DNA of 35,544 nt from Bacillota bacterium (GCA_016283945.1 JAEENW010000011.1:1-35544), one strand, 5' to 3'. Shown: positions 24,179-31,796, counted from the first letter of the stretch. The notes: a model not told the origin generated them from the sequence alone. Translations and numbers: made by a program.

Positions 24179-25063
24179 TCACCTCCTGTCCGCGGAAGTC
24201 CCGTCCGCGGTCTCCATACCTAGGAATCTCAGGGCGTTCTCCCCCGTGATCTTTCTGACTACGTCCTCCCTCAGCCCCAGCGAGAGCAGACCGTCGAGGG
24301 CTCTCTCCTGGCGCCAGCGCGGGTTGTTGGAGCCGTACATGACCTTGTCGGCGAAGTTGTTCTCGAGCCAGTCGATCCCCATGTCGACGGTGAAGATCTG
24401 GCGGTACCAGTCTCTCGGCGAGCCCATGAACACGGTCGAGGTATCCGTATAGACGTTCGGGTATTTGAGTATCATCATCACGGTCTCAGCGACCCAGGGG
24501 AAGCCCAGATGCGCGAGGCAGAAGCGAAGTTCAGGATACTCCACAGCGATATCCTCGAAGTCTATTGGCCTCGAGTACTTGGAGGGTGAATCCGGCTCCC
24601 AGCTGTAGCCGCAGTGGAAGGTCACGGGCTTGCCGTACCTGAGGCAGAGCTCCAGCAGGGGGCGCAGCCTCGCGTCCGACGGGAACATGTGCAGGTGCGA
24701 GAGGTTGAGCTTGAGACCCGAGAGCTTCAGCTCGGTGAAGGCTCTCTCGAGCTCCTCGGCCGCGCCGCCGCTTCTGGGATCGACGCTCGCGAAGCCTATG
24801 AAGCGTTCAGGAGCGAAGGCGACGATCTTTGCGATCTCGTCGTTGCTGATGAGCGGGCGGCCCATCTCCGCGGAATAGTCCTCCGGAAGGAGCACGGTCC
24901 GGTCGACCTTCGCGTGATCGGCGACCTTCAGGAAGAACTCCGCCGAGGTGATCCCGGATTTGTAGAGGCCGAAGTTCTGCCTCCGCCACTCGAAGACGCT
25001 GTCGCCGCTGCCCGGCGTTATCAGGTCGAAGAGCAGCGGATGCGCGTGTACATCTATTATCAT
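24179..25063 (-). CDS. Amidohydrolase-2 family metal-dependent hydrolase (TIM barrel), final Asp replaced
   Basis: 294 residues. The N-terminal metal motif is H6-A-H8 in MIIDVHAHP. FHCGYSW, a RFCLAHLGFPW segment and the C-terminal TGENALRFLG are typical of the Amidohydro_2 family (aminocarboxymuconate decarboxylase-like hydrolases and decarboxylases). The usual GSDxP near the end of the barrel reads YGSNNP here, with Asn246 in place of the catalytic/metal Asp. A ribosome site (AAGGAGG) precedes the ATG. It is coupled to yjbQ downstream. Substrate unknown. The Asp change may mean altered chemistry or a non-catalytic role. Confidence 0.85.
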   Translation of the reverse strand: MIIDVHAHPLLFDLITPGSGDSVFEWRRQNFGLYKSGITSAEFFLKVADHAKVDRTVLLPEDYSAEMGRPLISNDEIAKIVAFAPERFIGFASVDPRSGGAAEELERAFTELKLSGLKLNLSHLHMFPSDARLRPLLELCLRYGKPVTFHCGYSWEPDSPSKYSRPIDFEDIAVEYPELRFCLAHLGFPWVAETVMMILKYPNVYTDTSTVFMGSPRDWYRQIFTVDMGIDWLENNFADKVMYGSNNPRWRQERALDGLLSLGLREDVVRKITGENALRFLGMETADGTSADRR

Positions 25064-25085
25064 TGTTTCCTCCTTTAAACGCTCC

Positions 25086-25156
25086 GCGCCGGTTTCAGGC
25101 CGGCGCCGCTGTGAGACGCGCGGAAAGTCCCGCGCCGCCGATACTATAAGCGCGGA
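25086..25156. repeat. Cluster of GC-rich hairpins between kinase and amidohydrolase genes
   Basis: GCGCCGG/CCGGCGC (25086-25106, 7-base loop), a GCGCGG/CCCGCGC pair near 25117-25135, and GCGCGG AAGC CCCGCGC near 25150-25167. They fill most of the 113-base gap. The last is placed as a weak terminator for the kinase gene on the minus strand. Confidence 0.45.
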
Positions 25157-25176
25157 AGCCCCGCGCCTTGCTGCCG

Positions 25177-25980
25177 TCAGAAATAGGGCTCGAAGTGCGA
25201 GACGACCTTAGAGGCCCTGGCCGCGCCGGACATCATGCACTCCGGAACGCTCTTCCCGTCGAGAAGGGCGCTTATGAAGCCCGCGAAATAGGAGTCTCCC
25301 GCTCCCACGGTGTTCTCCAGATGCTCTGTTTCCACTATCCCGCACTCGTAGAAGCGCTCGCCGTCGAAGGCGACCGAGCCCTTCTCGCCCATGGTGCCTA
25401 TCATGATCTTCGCGCCGCGCTCGCAGCCGTGCCTGAGGAAGCTCCGGAGCTCCTCTCCGTCCTCCTCGAAGGAACCGAGGCCGGCCTTCAGATAGGGGTA
25501 GATGTTCTCCGCTCTGGGATCGTTTCCCCTGATCTTCGTGAAGTCGAAGAATATCATGGCGCCTTCGGAGGCGATCTCGGGAAGCCTCGTGCAGAGCTCG
25601 CTCTGGTAGTCGACGTGCACGCAGTCGAAGCCGGCGGCGTAGCGCACGGCGTCGTCGCTGAAGCGGTATCCGTCCATCACGCCCTTGTTGGGGAAGGCGT
25701 GGACGCGGTCCCTGCCGTTGAGCAGCATGCCGAAGCTCGCGGTGGAGGCGCCTTCGACGGTCTCGAGCCGCGAGATATCTATCCCGCGCTCCTCGAAGGA
25801 GTCCCTGAGCAGCTTTCCGTACTCGTCGTCTCCCACAGCGGAGATGACCGCCCCTTCGATGTCGTCCCTCATGCTCATGAGGTTGTAGAGGACGTCGACG
25901 CCGTTGCCGGTCGGGTAGCAGCGCCCTCCGAGGTTTGTGTAGTAGTCCACGCAGATGAAGCCTGCGGCCGCGAATCTCAT
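25177..25980 (-). CDS. PfkB-family sugar kinase, FrlD-like
   Basis: 267 residues of the ribokinase/PfkB fold. It begins MRFAAAGFICVDYY with the TGNGVDVLYNL substrate loop, has AVGDDEYGKLLRDSFEERGIDIS, and the ATP/anion-hole motif NTVGAGDSYFAGF with catalytic Asp229. The order and spacing match fructoselysine 6-kinase FrlD of E. coli as recalled. No FrlB deglycase or transporter gene is adjacent, so the substrate (fructosamine or other sugar) stays open. The start at 25980 is set by AAGGAGG eight bases upstream; the frame runs on to 26244 but as low-quality sequence. Confidence 0.85.
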   Translation of the reverse strand: MRFAAAGFICVDYYTNLGGRCYPTGNGVDVLYNLMSMRDDIEGAVISAVGDDEYGKLLRDSFEERGIDISRLETVEGASTASFGMLLNGRDRVHAFPNKGVMDGYRFSDDAVRYAAGFDCVHVDYQSELCTRLPEIASEGAMIFFDFTKIRGNDPRAENIYPYLKAGLGSFEEDGEELRSFLRHGCERGAKIMIGTMGEKGSVAFDGERFYECGIVETEHLENTVGAGDSYFAGFISALLDGKSVPECMMSGAARASKVVSHFEPYF

Positions 25981-26019
25981 GCCTGTTGCCTCCTTTTTCT
26001 GACATATCACGTTTATAAC

Positions 26020-26049
26020 AATATATAACATTTGCAGGCTGGTTTTCAA
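26020..26049 (-). promoter_or_regulatory. Probable promoter of the FrlD-like kinase gene
   Basis: On the minus strand: TTGAAA (26049-26044) and TATATT/TATATA (26027-26020) at 16-18 bases, within an AT-rich patch. The exact -10 register is uncertain. Confidence 0.45.
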
Positions 26050-26203
26050 GGGCAGCGTTGAAAAGTTGCGCCTTCTGTTCCCTGTCCCGCGACTTCTGCT
26101 CCGGTTTCCGCGTCTCCCGTCCGGACTGTGATCTCCCTGCGCGGGCAGCGGCCGCGCCTCCCGCGCCCGCGTCCAAAAAATCTCCCCTCGGGACATATTT
26201 CTA

Positions 26204-26233
26204 TTGAACGGCCAGTCGCGCATGATGTATAAT
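26204..26233 (+). promoter_or_regulatory. Promoter of the vanY-like/guaB unit
   Basis: TTGAAC (26204-26209), 18-base spacer, consensus TATAAT (26228-26233). Start near 26240; leader about 18 bases. It may drive vanY-like, guaB and guaA together. Confidence 0.75.
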
Positions 26234-26257
26234 TTTTTAACCAAAATGGAGACTTAT

Positions 26258-27121
26258 ATGAAAAGCAAATATATCGTTGCATTTCTTTTAATACTTGCCC
26301 TGTGCCTGGGGCTCTCTGCCTGCGGCAGGAAGGCGCCAAAGCCGTCCGCTGATCCAGGGACCCAGACAGAGGCCGTCGCCAAGTCCGGCGAGAGCGCTCC
26401 GGAGAGCTCCGCTCCATCCGGCGAGACTCCCGAGCCGCCCCACGAGCCGACTCCGCAGGAGATCGCGGCGTCCATGCAGGATTACACGATAGGGGAGAAC
26501 GGCAAGGCCGCTCCGATCGGCGTCGTGGACGACAACTACCTCATACTCGTAAACAAGACCCATCCCCTGAGCAAGGACTACTGGCCTGACGACATGGTCA
26601 CGGTATCCAAGACCGTCGCGGGGGTAGGCAACGCCGATACCCACAAGCTGCGCAAGGTCGCTGCCGACGCGCTCGAGGAGATGTTCGCCGCCGCCGCGAA
26701 GGACGGCGTAGACATCGCCCTCAGGACGGGCTTCCGCTCCTACAGCTATCAGGATTCGCTCTTCAAGAGCTACGTCGCCAACCACGGCGAGGCCGAGGCC
26801 AACACCTTCAGCGCCCGCCCCGGCGAGTCCGAGCACCAGAGCGGCCTATGCTGCGATCTGGGCGGCAAGTCCGAGGGCTACGCGCTCTCCTACAGCTTCG
26901 GAGGCACCGCGGAGGGCAAGTGGGTCGCGGAGCACGCGCACGAGTACGGCTTCATCATCAGATACATCGACGGCAAGACCGTTAACGGCCAGATGCAGCC
27001 CGGAGAGATCACAGGATACGTCTTCGAGCCCTGGCACATACGCTACGTCGGAGCTGACGTCGCGGCTGAGATAGTTGAAAAAGGCATCACTTTTGAGGAG
27101 TATTTAGGAGTGTTAGATTAA
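26258..27121 (+). CDS. VanY-type D-alanyl-D-alanine carboxypeptidase lipoprotein
   Basis: 287 residues. Signal peptide with lipobox LSAC (Cys22) places it as a lipoprotein on the outer face of the membrane. Residues 25-65 are a Pro/Ser/Glu-rich spacer. The LAS/VanY metallopeptidase domain has FRSYSYQ, SEHQSGLCCDLGG (His193, Asp200) and EPWHIRYVG (Glu257, His260), the complete zinc and catalytic set. It trims the terminal D-Ala of peptidoglycan stem peptides. The start at 26258 is set by TGGAGA and by the signal peptide; the frame begins at 26204. Its TAA overlaps the guaB ATG (TAATG). No vanHAX genes are present, so it is a housekeeping cell-wall enzyme. Confidence 0.92.
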   Translation: MKSKYIVAFLLILALCLGLSACGRKAPKPSADPGTQTEAVAKSGESAPESSAPSGETPEPPHEPTPQEIAASMQDYTIGENGKAAPIGVVDDNYLILVNKTHPLSKDYWPDDMVTVSKTVAGVGNADTHKLRKVAADALEEMFAAAAKDGVDIALRTGFRSYSYQDSLFKSYVANHGEAEANTFSARPGESEHQSGLCCDLGGKSEGYALSYSFGGTAEGKWVAEHAHEYGFIIRYIDGKTVNGQMQPGEITGYVFEPWHIRYVGADVAAEIVEKGITFEEYLGVLD

Positions 27122-28626
27122 TGGCAAGATTCTATTCAGAACCGTCCAGGACCTTCAGCGAGTATCTGCTGATCCCCGGCTATTCCGGAGCGGAGCACAT
27201 CCCTGACAATGTCAGTCTGAAGACTCCGGTCACCAAATTCAGAAAGGGAGAGGAGCCGGCGATCTCGATGAACATCCCGCTCACCTCCGCGATCATGCAG
27301 TCGGTATCCGGCGACAGGCTCGCGGTAGCGCTGGCCAAGGAGGGAGGCATCTCCTTCATCTTCGGCGCCCAGAGCATCGAGAGCGAGGCGGCCATGGTCG
27401 CCCGCGTCAAGAACTACAAGGCGGGCTTCGTATCCTCCGACGCGAACATCCGTCCCGACGGAACGCTCGGCGAGCTGCTCGAGATCAAGGCCAAGACCGG
27501 CCACTCCACAACTGCCGTCACCGACGACGGCACCGCGAACGGCAAGCTGCTCGGAATGATCACCAGCACCGATTACCGCGTCAGCCGCATGGGCGAGGAT
27601 ACCAAGGTCAGCGATTTCATGACCCCGCTCGAAAAGCTCGTCTACGCCAGAGAGGGCATCAGCCTCGCGGACGCCAACGACATGCTCTGGGATCACAAGC
27701 TCAACGCTCTGCCCATAGTCGACGCCGAGGGCAGGATGAAGTACTTCGTGTTCCGCAAGGACTACGACAGCCACAAGCAGAACCCGATCGAGCTCCTCGA
27801 CGACGAGAAGCGCTACGTCGTAGGCGCCGGCATCAACACCAGAGACTACGAGAAGAGAGTTCCCGCGCTCGTCGAGGCCGGAGTGGACATCCTCTGCATC
27901 GACAGCTCCGAGGGACACTCGATCTGGCAGAAGAGGACCATAGAATGGATCCGCAGCCGCTACGGCGACAGCGTCAAGGTCGGAGCCGGAAACGTCGTCG
28001 ACGACGAGGGCTTCAGGTTCCTCGCCGAGGCCGGAGCCGACTTCGTCAAGGTCGGCATAGGCGGAGGCTCCATCTGCATCACCAGAGAGACCAAGGGCAT
28101 AGGCCGCGGACAGGCGACCGCCGTCATCGAGGTCGCGAAGGCCCGCGACGAGTACTTCAGGGAGACCGGCGTGTACGTGCCCATCTGCTCCGACGGAGGC
28201 ATCGTGCTCGACTACCACATGACCCTCGCGCTCGCCATGGGAGCCGACTTCCTCATGCTCGGCAGATACTTCGCCGGCTTCGAGGAGAGCCCCACCGCCC
28301 GCCTCATGGTCAACGGCAGCTACGTCAAGGAGTACTGGGGCGAAGGCTCCAACCGCGCCCGCAACTGGCAGCGCTACGACCTCGGCGGCAAGGAGAAGCT
28401 CAGCTTCGAGGAGGGCGTCGATTCCTACGTCCCCTACAAGGGCATGCTCTCCGACGGCGTCAGGATGTCCCTGGCCAAGGTCAAGTCCACCATGTGCAAC
28501 TGCGGCGTGCTCACCATCCCCGAGCTGCAGCAGAACGCAAAGCTTACCCTCGTCTCCGCGACCTCTATCGTAGAGGGCGGAGCTCACGACGTAATACTCA
28601 AGGATACCAGCGCGGTCAAGCGCTAA
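27121..28626 (+). CDS. guaB: IMP dehydrogenase
   Basis: 501 residues. It oxidises IMP to XMP with NAD+, the committed step of GMP synthesis. The barrel is split by a CBS-pair region (about residues 95-230: LLGMITSTDYRVSR, KLNALPIVD). The active-site loop GIGGGSICITRE has catalytic Cys319. SDGGI, FLMLGRYFAG and EYWGEGSNRAR follow. The N-terminus FYSEPSRTFSEYLLIPG is of the longer IMPDH type seen in some Clostridia and Bacteroidota rather than the 488-residue form. It starts on the last base of the vanY-like stop and is followed 12 bases later by guaA. Confidence 0.96.
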   Translation: MARFYSEPSRTFSEYLLIPGYSGAEHIPDNVSLKTPVTKFRKGEEPAISMNIPLTSAIMQSVSGDRLAVALAKEGGISFIFGAQSIESEAAMVARVKNYKAGFVSSDANIRPDGTLGELLEIKAKTGHSTTAVTDDGTANGKLLGMITSTDYRVSRMGEDTKVSDFMTPLEKLVYAREGISLADANDMLWDHKLNALPIVDAEGRMKYFVFRKDYDSHKQNPIELLDDEKRYVVGAGINTRDYEKRVPALVEAGVDILCIDSSEGHSIWQKRTIEWIRSRYGDSVKVGAGNVVDDEGFRFLAEAGADFVKVGIGGGSICITRETKGIGRGQATAVIEVAKARDEYFRETGVYVPICSDGGIVLDYHMTLALAMGADFLMLGRYFAGFEESPTARLMVNGSYVKEYWGEGSNRARNWQRYDLGGKEKLSFEEGVDSYVPYKGMLSDGVRMSLAKVKSTMCNCGVLTIPELQQNAKLTLVSATSIVEGGAHDVILKDTSAVKR

Positions 28627-28638
28627 GGAGGCTTCCGA

Positions 28639-29613
28639 ATGAACAGCAACAAGAGACCCGATGATATGAAGAGGATCAACACTCCCGAGCTCGCCAAGGC
28701 CTTCATCGACGAGCAGGTCGAGGCCATCAGGGCGCAGGTCGGGGACGGCAAGGTCCTCCTCGCGCTCTCCGGCGGAGTCGACAGCTCCGTCTGCGCGGCT
28801 CTGCTCTCCAAGGCCATAGGCAAGCAGCTCACCTGCGTCCACGTCAACCACGGACTCCTCAGGAAGGGCGAGCCCGAGCAGGTCTGCGAGGTCTTCGGCA
28901 AGCAGTTCGACGTCAACCTCGTCTACGTTGACGCGGTCGACAGGTTCCTCGACGCCCTCGCCGGAGTCGCCGATCCCGAGCAGAAGAGAAAGATCATCGG
29001 CAAGCTCTTCATCGACGTGTTCGCCGAGGAAGCCGCCAAGCTCGACGGCATCAGGTTCCTCGGACAGGGCACCATCTATCCCGACATCCTCGAGTCCGAC
29101 GGAGTCAAGGCTCACCACAACGTGGGCGGCCTCCCTGAGGATCTCCAGTTCGAGCTCGTCGAGCCGGTCAAGTTCCTCTACAAGGACGAGGTCAGAGTCG
29201 TAGGCGAGGCCCTCGGGCTTCCCCACGCCATGGTCTACAGGCAGCCGTTCCCCGGCCCCGGCCTTGGAGTGCGCTGCATCGGCGCCATCACCCGCGACAG
29301 GCTCGAGGCCGTAAGAGAGGCCGACGCCATCGTCCGCGATGAGATAGGCAAGATGGATCCTACCCCCTGGCAGTACTTCTGCGCTATCCCCGACTTCAAG
29401 TCCACCGGCATCAAGGACGGCAAGCGCTACATGGGCTGGGCCGTCGTCATCAGGGCTATCAACACCGTCGACGCCGTGACCGCCGAAGCCGTCGAGATCC
29501 CCTGGGATATGCTCAAGAGGATGCGCGACCGCATCATCGCCACCGTCCCCGGCGTCAACAGAGTCCTCTGGGACATCTCCGACAAGCCGCTGAGCACGAT
29601 AGAGTGGGAATGA
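28639..29613 (+). CDS. guaA: GMP synthase ATP-pyrophosphatase subunit (no glutaminase domain)
   Basis: 324 residues corresponding to the C-terminal two thirds of ordinary bacterial GuaA. The PP-loop is LSGGVDSS (43-50). QGTIYPDILES, SHHNVGGLP-like AHHNVGGLPEDL, FPGPGLGVR and the ending DISDKPLSTIEWE are all intact. The N-terminal class I glutamine amidotransferase domain (about 190 residues) is absent; a clear AAGGAGG site precedes the ATG, so this is a real start and not a truncation. The enzyme must use a separate glutaminase subunit (as in archaea) or ammonia. The 3' end borders the mobile element. Confidence 0.94.
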   Translation: MNSNKRPDDMKRINTPELAKAFIDEQVEAIRAQVGDGKVLLALSGGVDSSVCAALLSKAIGKQLTCVHVNHGLLRKGEPEQVCEVFGKQFDVNLVYVDAVDRFLDALAGVADPEQKRKIIGKLFIDVFAEEAAKLDGIRFLGQGTIYPDILESDGVKAHHNVGGLPEDLQFELVEPVKFLYKDEVRVVGEALGLPHAMVYRQPFPGPGLGVRCIGAITRDRLEAVREADAIVRDEIGKMDPTPWQYFCAIPDFKSTGIKDGKRYMGWAVVIRAINTVDAVTAEAVEIPWDMLKRMRDRIIATVPGVNRVLWDISDKPLSTIEWE

Positions 29614-29740
29614 CGCTCGAAACGGCGAAAACCCGCATGAATACAGGCTTTTTTGCCCGTCCATACTGCTCTTGATACTGGATTGATACTATTTGTGTCC
29701 GCCCGGTATTCTCAAGAGAAAAATCCCAAAAGGACAAGCA
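29614..29740. other. Probable left junction (attL region) of the mobile element
   Basis: This stretch lies between the guaA stop and the element's first terminator. Composition turns AT-richer. ATACT-containing units recur at helical spacing (ATACTG 29663, ATACTG 29675, ATACTA 29686), two of them as TTGATACT (29672-29679 and 29683-29690), a layout seen for integrase arm sites. TTCTC-AA-GAGAA (29709-29720) is a small palindrome. The exact crossover cannot be fixed without the right end. Confidence 0.5.
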
Positions 29741-29783
29741 AAACCGCCCTGCTGAACGACAAATTCAGCAGGGCGGTTTTTTT
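29741..29783. terminator. Strong bidirectional terminator after guaA / XRE gene
   Basis: A 16-base arm at 29741-29756 (AAACCGCCCTGCTGAA) pairs perfectly with 29764-29779, loop of seven, flanked by T-runs in both directions (TTTTTTT on plus). It ends the minus-strand XRE gene and any transcript from guaA. Confidence 0.93.
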
Positions 29784-29790
29784 GCTTGTC

Positions 29791-30348
29791 TTATTTATTT
29801 TTCCGCCAAGGGATATAATATTCGCTTTCCAGGCCATCGTCGCAGGTATGGGGCCAGTTGAGTTTCCATTCAAAATACTCTTCCCTGGTGATCTCCCCGG
29901 CGTGTAACTCCTGCTGACGAAAAAGCCATTCCCGCATGAACTCGTCCACAAGGCCATACTGGAAGTACATACCCACGGGAGGGTGTGCGGGCCAGTCATC
30001 GCTATCATTGTACCGTACAGCGGTATCATCAGCGGCCCCTGCTCTGCCCGGATTGCGGACAAGTTGGAACAGGCGGATAGCGCCAGGGCTGTCCTCGTCC
30101 AGCCAGAAGAATGTCCGCATGAAGTCCTCGGCAGAGCCGGGGGCGATGGTGTAGAAGTTCTGGCGGTCTACCCGCAGCGCCTCGGCCATCTTGTCCAGCA
30201 GTTCCCGTTTCGGAACACGGTAATTCGTCTCATACTGGGCGATCCGGTTGTCCGCTCCCTTTTCCTCAAAGCCGATAGCAAGCCCCAATTCCTTTTGTGT
30301 CATGCCTCGAAAGGTGCGGATTTTCTTTATCTTGTCTCCGACTGTCAT
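29791..30348 (-). CDS. XRE-family repressor of the mobile element
   Basis: 185 residues. The N-terminal helix-turn-helix (about 1-60) reads GDKIKKIRTFRGMTQKELGLAIGF...RIAQYETNYRVPKRELLDKMAEAL, a clear XRE/Cro fold. The C-terminal 120 residues are acidic and aromatic (FFWLDEDSPGA, WPAHPPVGMYFQYGL) and may be a sensing or multimerising domain of unknown type. It is transcribed away from xis-int, with the shared control region 30349-30514 between, so it most likely represses excision and transfer genes as in related elements. A consensus-like promoter lies at 30372-30400. Confidence 0.88.
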   Translation of the reverse strand: MTVGDKIKKIRTFRGMTQKELGLAIGFEEKGADNRIAQYETNYRVPKRELLDKMAEALRVDRQNFYTIAPGSAEDFMRTFFWLDEDSPGAIRLFQLVRNPGRAGAADDTAVRYNDSDDWPAHPPVGMYFQYGLVDEFMREWLFRQQELHAGEITREEYFEWKLNWPHTCDDGLESEYYIPWRKNK

Positions 30349-30371
30349 AATATCCCACCGCCTTTGCCAAT

Positions 30372-30400
30372 AGTATAGCGCAAAAAAGCGAAAGATGCAA
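30372..30400 (-). promoter_or_regulatory. Promoter of the XRE gene
   Basis: On the minus strand: TTGCAT (30400-30395), 17-base spacer, TATACT (30377-30372). AAAGAT/ATCTTT inverted arms (30391-30410) overlap the -35. Confidence 0.7.
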
Positions 30401-30432
30401 GATAATCTTTAACAAAAATGCGAAATAAATTC

Positions 30433-30462
30433 TTGACATTAACACTTATGTTAATGTATAAT
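30433..30462 (+). promoter_or_regulatory. Promoter of xis-int and the transfer genes
   Basis: Consensus TTGACA (30433-30438), 18-base spacer, TATAAT (30457-30462). The spacer is filled by the palindrome described in the next entry. Confidence 0.85.
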
Positions 30463-30480
30463 GAAGATGGTGACATTAAC
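30436..30480 (+). promoter_or_regulatory. Three-half-site operator ACATTAAC
   Basis: ACATTAAC (30436-30443), ACTTAT, GTTAATGT (30450-30457) is a perfect 8-bp inverted repeat lying between -35 and -10. A third half-site ACATTAAC is at 30473-30480, downstream of the start point. It is the obvious binding site for the divergent XRE repressor. Confidence 0.75.
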
Positions 30481-30514
30481 ATATTTGCGAAACTAAAATA
30501 AGGAGGTGCTGACC

Positions 30515-30703
30515 ATGGAAAAGGAGCTGTTTGTGAGAGCAGAGGAGGTCGCCAGGGAGCTGGGCATTTCCAAGCCCTACGCCTACAAGCTGGTGCGGGA
30601 GATGAACGAGGAGCTGAAGAAAAAAGGCTTTCTCACCATTCCCGGACGGGTAAGCAGGCGCTACTTCGAGGAAAAATTCTATGGGCTGCGGGACAGACAA
30701 TAA
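30515..30703 (+). CDS. Excisionase-like small HTH protein
   Basis: 62 residues. ELFVRAEEVARELGISKPYAYKLVREMNEEL is a winged-helix/HTH of the AlpA/Xis type that is common just before tyrosine integrases in gut elements (quoted here from residues 4-34, key pattern VARELGISKPYAYKL). It would bend attachment DNA and direct the integrase toward excision. AGGAGGT at 30501-30507 sets the start at ATG 30515 rather than GTG 30506. The integrase gene follows after 13 bases. Confidence 0.85.
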   Translation: MEKELFVRAEEVARELGISKPYAYKLVREMNEELKKKGFLTIPGRVSRRYFEEKFYGLRDRQ

Positions 30704-30716
30704 GGAGGGAACCACA

Positions 30717-31793
30717 ATGCCGGCATACAAAGACAAGGCAAAGGGCACATGGTATGCGTCCTTTTACTACGAGGACTGGACGGGCAAGAAAGTAAAGAAA
30801 ATGAAACGGGGCTTTCCCACCAAGCGGGAGGCTCTGGAGTGGGAGCGGACATTCCTGCAACAACAGACCGCCGACCTGGAAATGACCTTTGAAAACTTCG
30901 TGGCTGTCTATGTGGCGGACATGAAAGGCCGTATCAAGGAAAACACCTGGGGGACGAAAGAGCATATCCTCTACAAGAAGTTGGTGCCGTACTTCGGCAA
31001 GCGGAAGATGTGCGACATTCACTCCAAGGAGGTCATCGCCTGGCAGAATGAAATGCTGGGTTACCGGGACAAGAACGGCAAGCCCTACTCTCCGGTGTAC
31101 TTAAAAACGCTGCACAATCAGTTGAGCGCCGTGTTCAACCATGCGGTACGGCACTACAATCTAAAGGTCAATCCCGCTGCCCAGGCGGGCAATATGGGAA
31201 AGCCAAAGGGACGGGAAATGCTGTTCTGGACAAAGGCGGAGTATCTGAAATTCGCCGAGGCCATGATGGACAAGCCCCTTTCCTATTACGCCTTTGAAAT
31301 GCTCTACTGGTGCGGCGTCCGGGAGGGGGAGCTGCTGGCCCTCACTCCTGGCGACTTCGACTTTGAGAAACAGACCGTCACCATCTCCAAGTCCTACCAG
31401 CGGATTAAGGGCAAGGATGTGATTACCGACCCCAAGACCCCTAAGAGCAACCGGGTCATTCAAATGCCCGCTTTCCTCTGTGAAGAAATGCGAGACTATA
31501 TCAAGAGCCTGTATGGGGTGAAGCCCACCGACCGCATTTTCACGGTGACAAAATCCTACCTCCACCGGGAGATGGACAGGGGTGCGAAAGAGGCCGGGGT
31601 AAAGCGGATCAGAATACACGACCTGAGGCACTCCCACATTTCGCTGCTCATTGACATGGGCTTTACGGCCCTGGCAATCGCTGACCGGGTGGGACATGAA
31701 AGCATTGATATTACCTACCGCTACGCCCACCTGTTCCCCACCCGGCAGGCGGAGATGGCGGACAAACTGGACATGGAGCGAAAGGGGGCCTAA
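30717..31793 (+). CDS. Tyrosine recombinase/integrase of the mobile element
   Basis: 358 residues. An N-terminal arm-binding segment (PAYKDKAKGTWYASFYYEDW) and SAM-like core-binding domain (about 60-165) are followed by the catalytic domain. Catalytic residues are visible: Arg202 in WCGVREGEL, the Lys in PKTPKSNR, His301 and Arg304 in HDLRHSH, His327 in VGHES, and Tyr336 in YAHLF. It catalyses integration and excision between att sites. AAGGAGG at 30702-30708 sets the start. Arg is mostly CGG here, unlike the chromosomal genes. Confidence 0.95.
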   Translation: MPAYKDKAKGTWYASFYYEDWTGKKVKKMKRGFPTKREALEWERTFLQQQTADLEMTFENFVAVYVADMKGRIKENTWGTKEHILYKKLVPYFGKRKMCDIHSKEVIAWQNEMLGYRDKNGKPYSPVYLKTLHNQLSAVFNHAVRHYNLKVNPAAQAGNMGKPKGREMLFWTKAEYLKFAEAMMDKPLSYYAFEMLYWCGVREGELLALTPGDFDFEKQTVTISKSYQRIKGKDVITDPKTPKSNRVIQMPAFLCEEMRDYIKSLYGVKPTDRIFTVTKSYLHREMDRGAKEAGVKRIRIHDLRHSHISLLIDMGFTALAIADRVGHESIDITYRYAHLFPTRQAEMADKLDMERKGA

Positions 31794-31796
31794 ATC

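Noticed and set aside
25981..26244. 88-codon N-terminal extension of the FrlD-like kinase
   Set aside because: No ribosome site, sequence unlike any PfkB protein, and it crosses the promoter. AAGGAGG sets the start at 25980.
26258..27121. Calling the VanY-type protein a vancomycin resistance gene
   Set aside because: No vanHAX, vanRS or other van genes nearby; DD-carboxypeptidases of this family are common in cell-wall turnover.
27136..29664. 842-residue open frame on the minus strand
   Set aside because: It lies wholly opposite guaB and guaA, has low-complexity Asp/Val/Gly-rich sequence, no ribosome site and no family resemblance. It is a codon-bias shadow.
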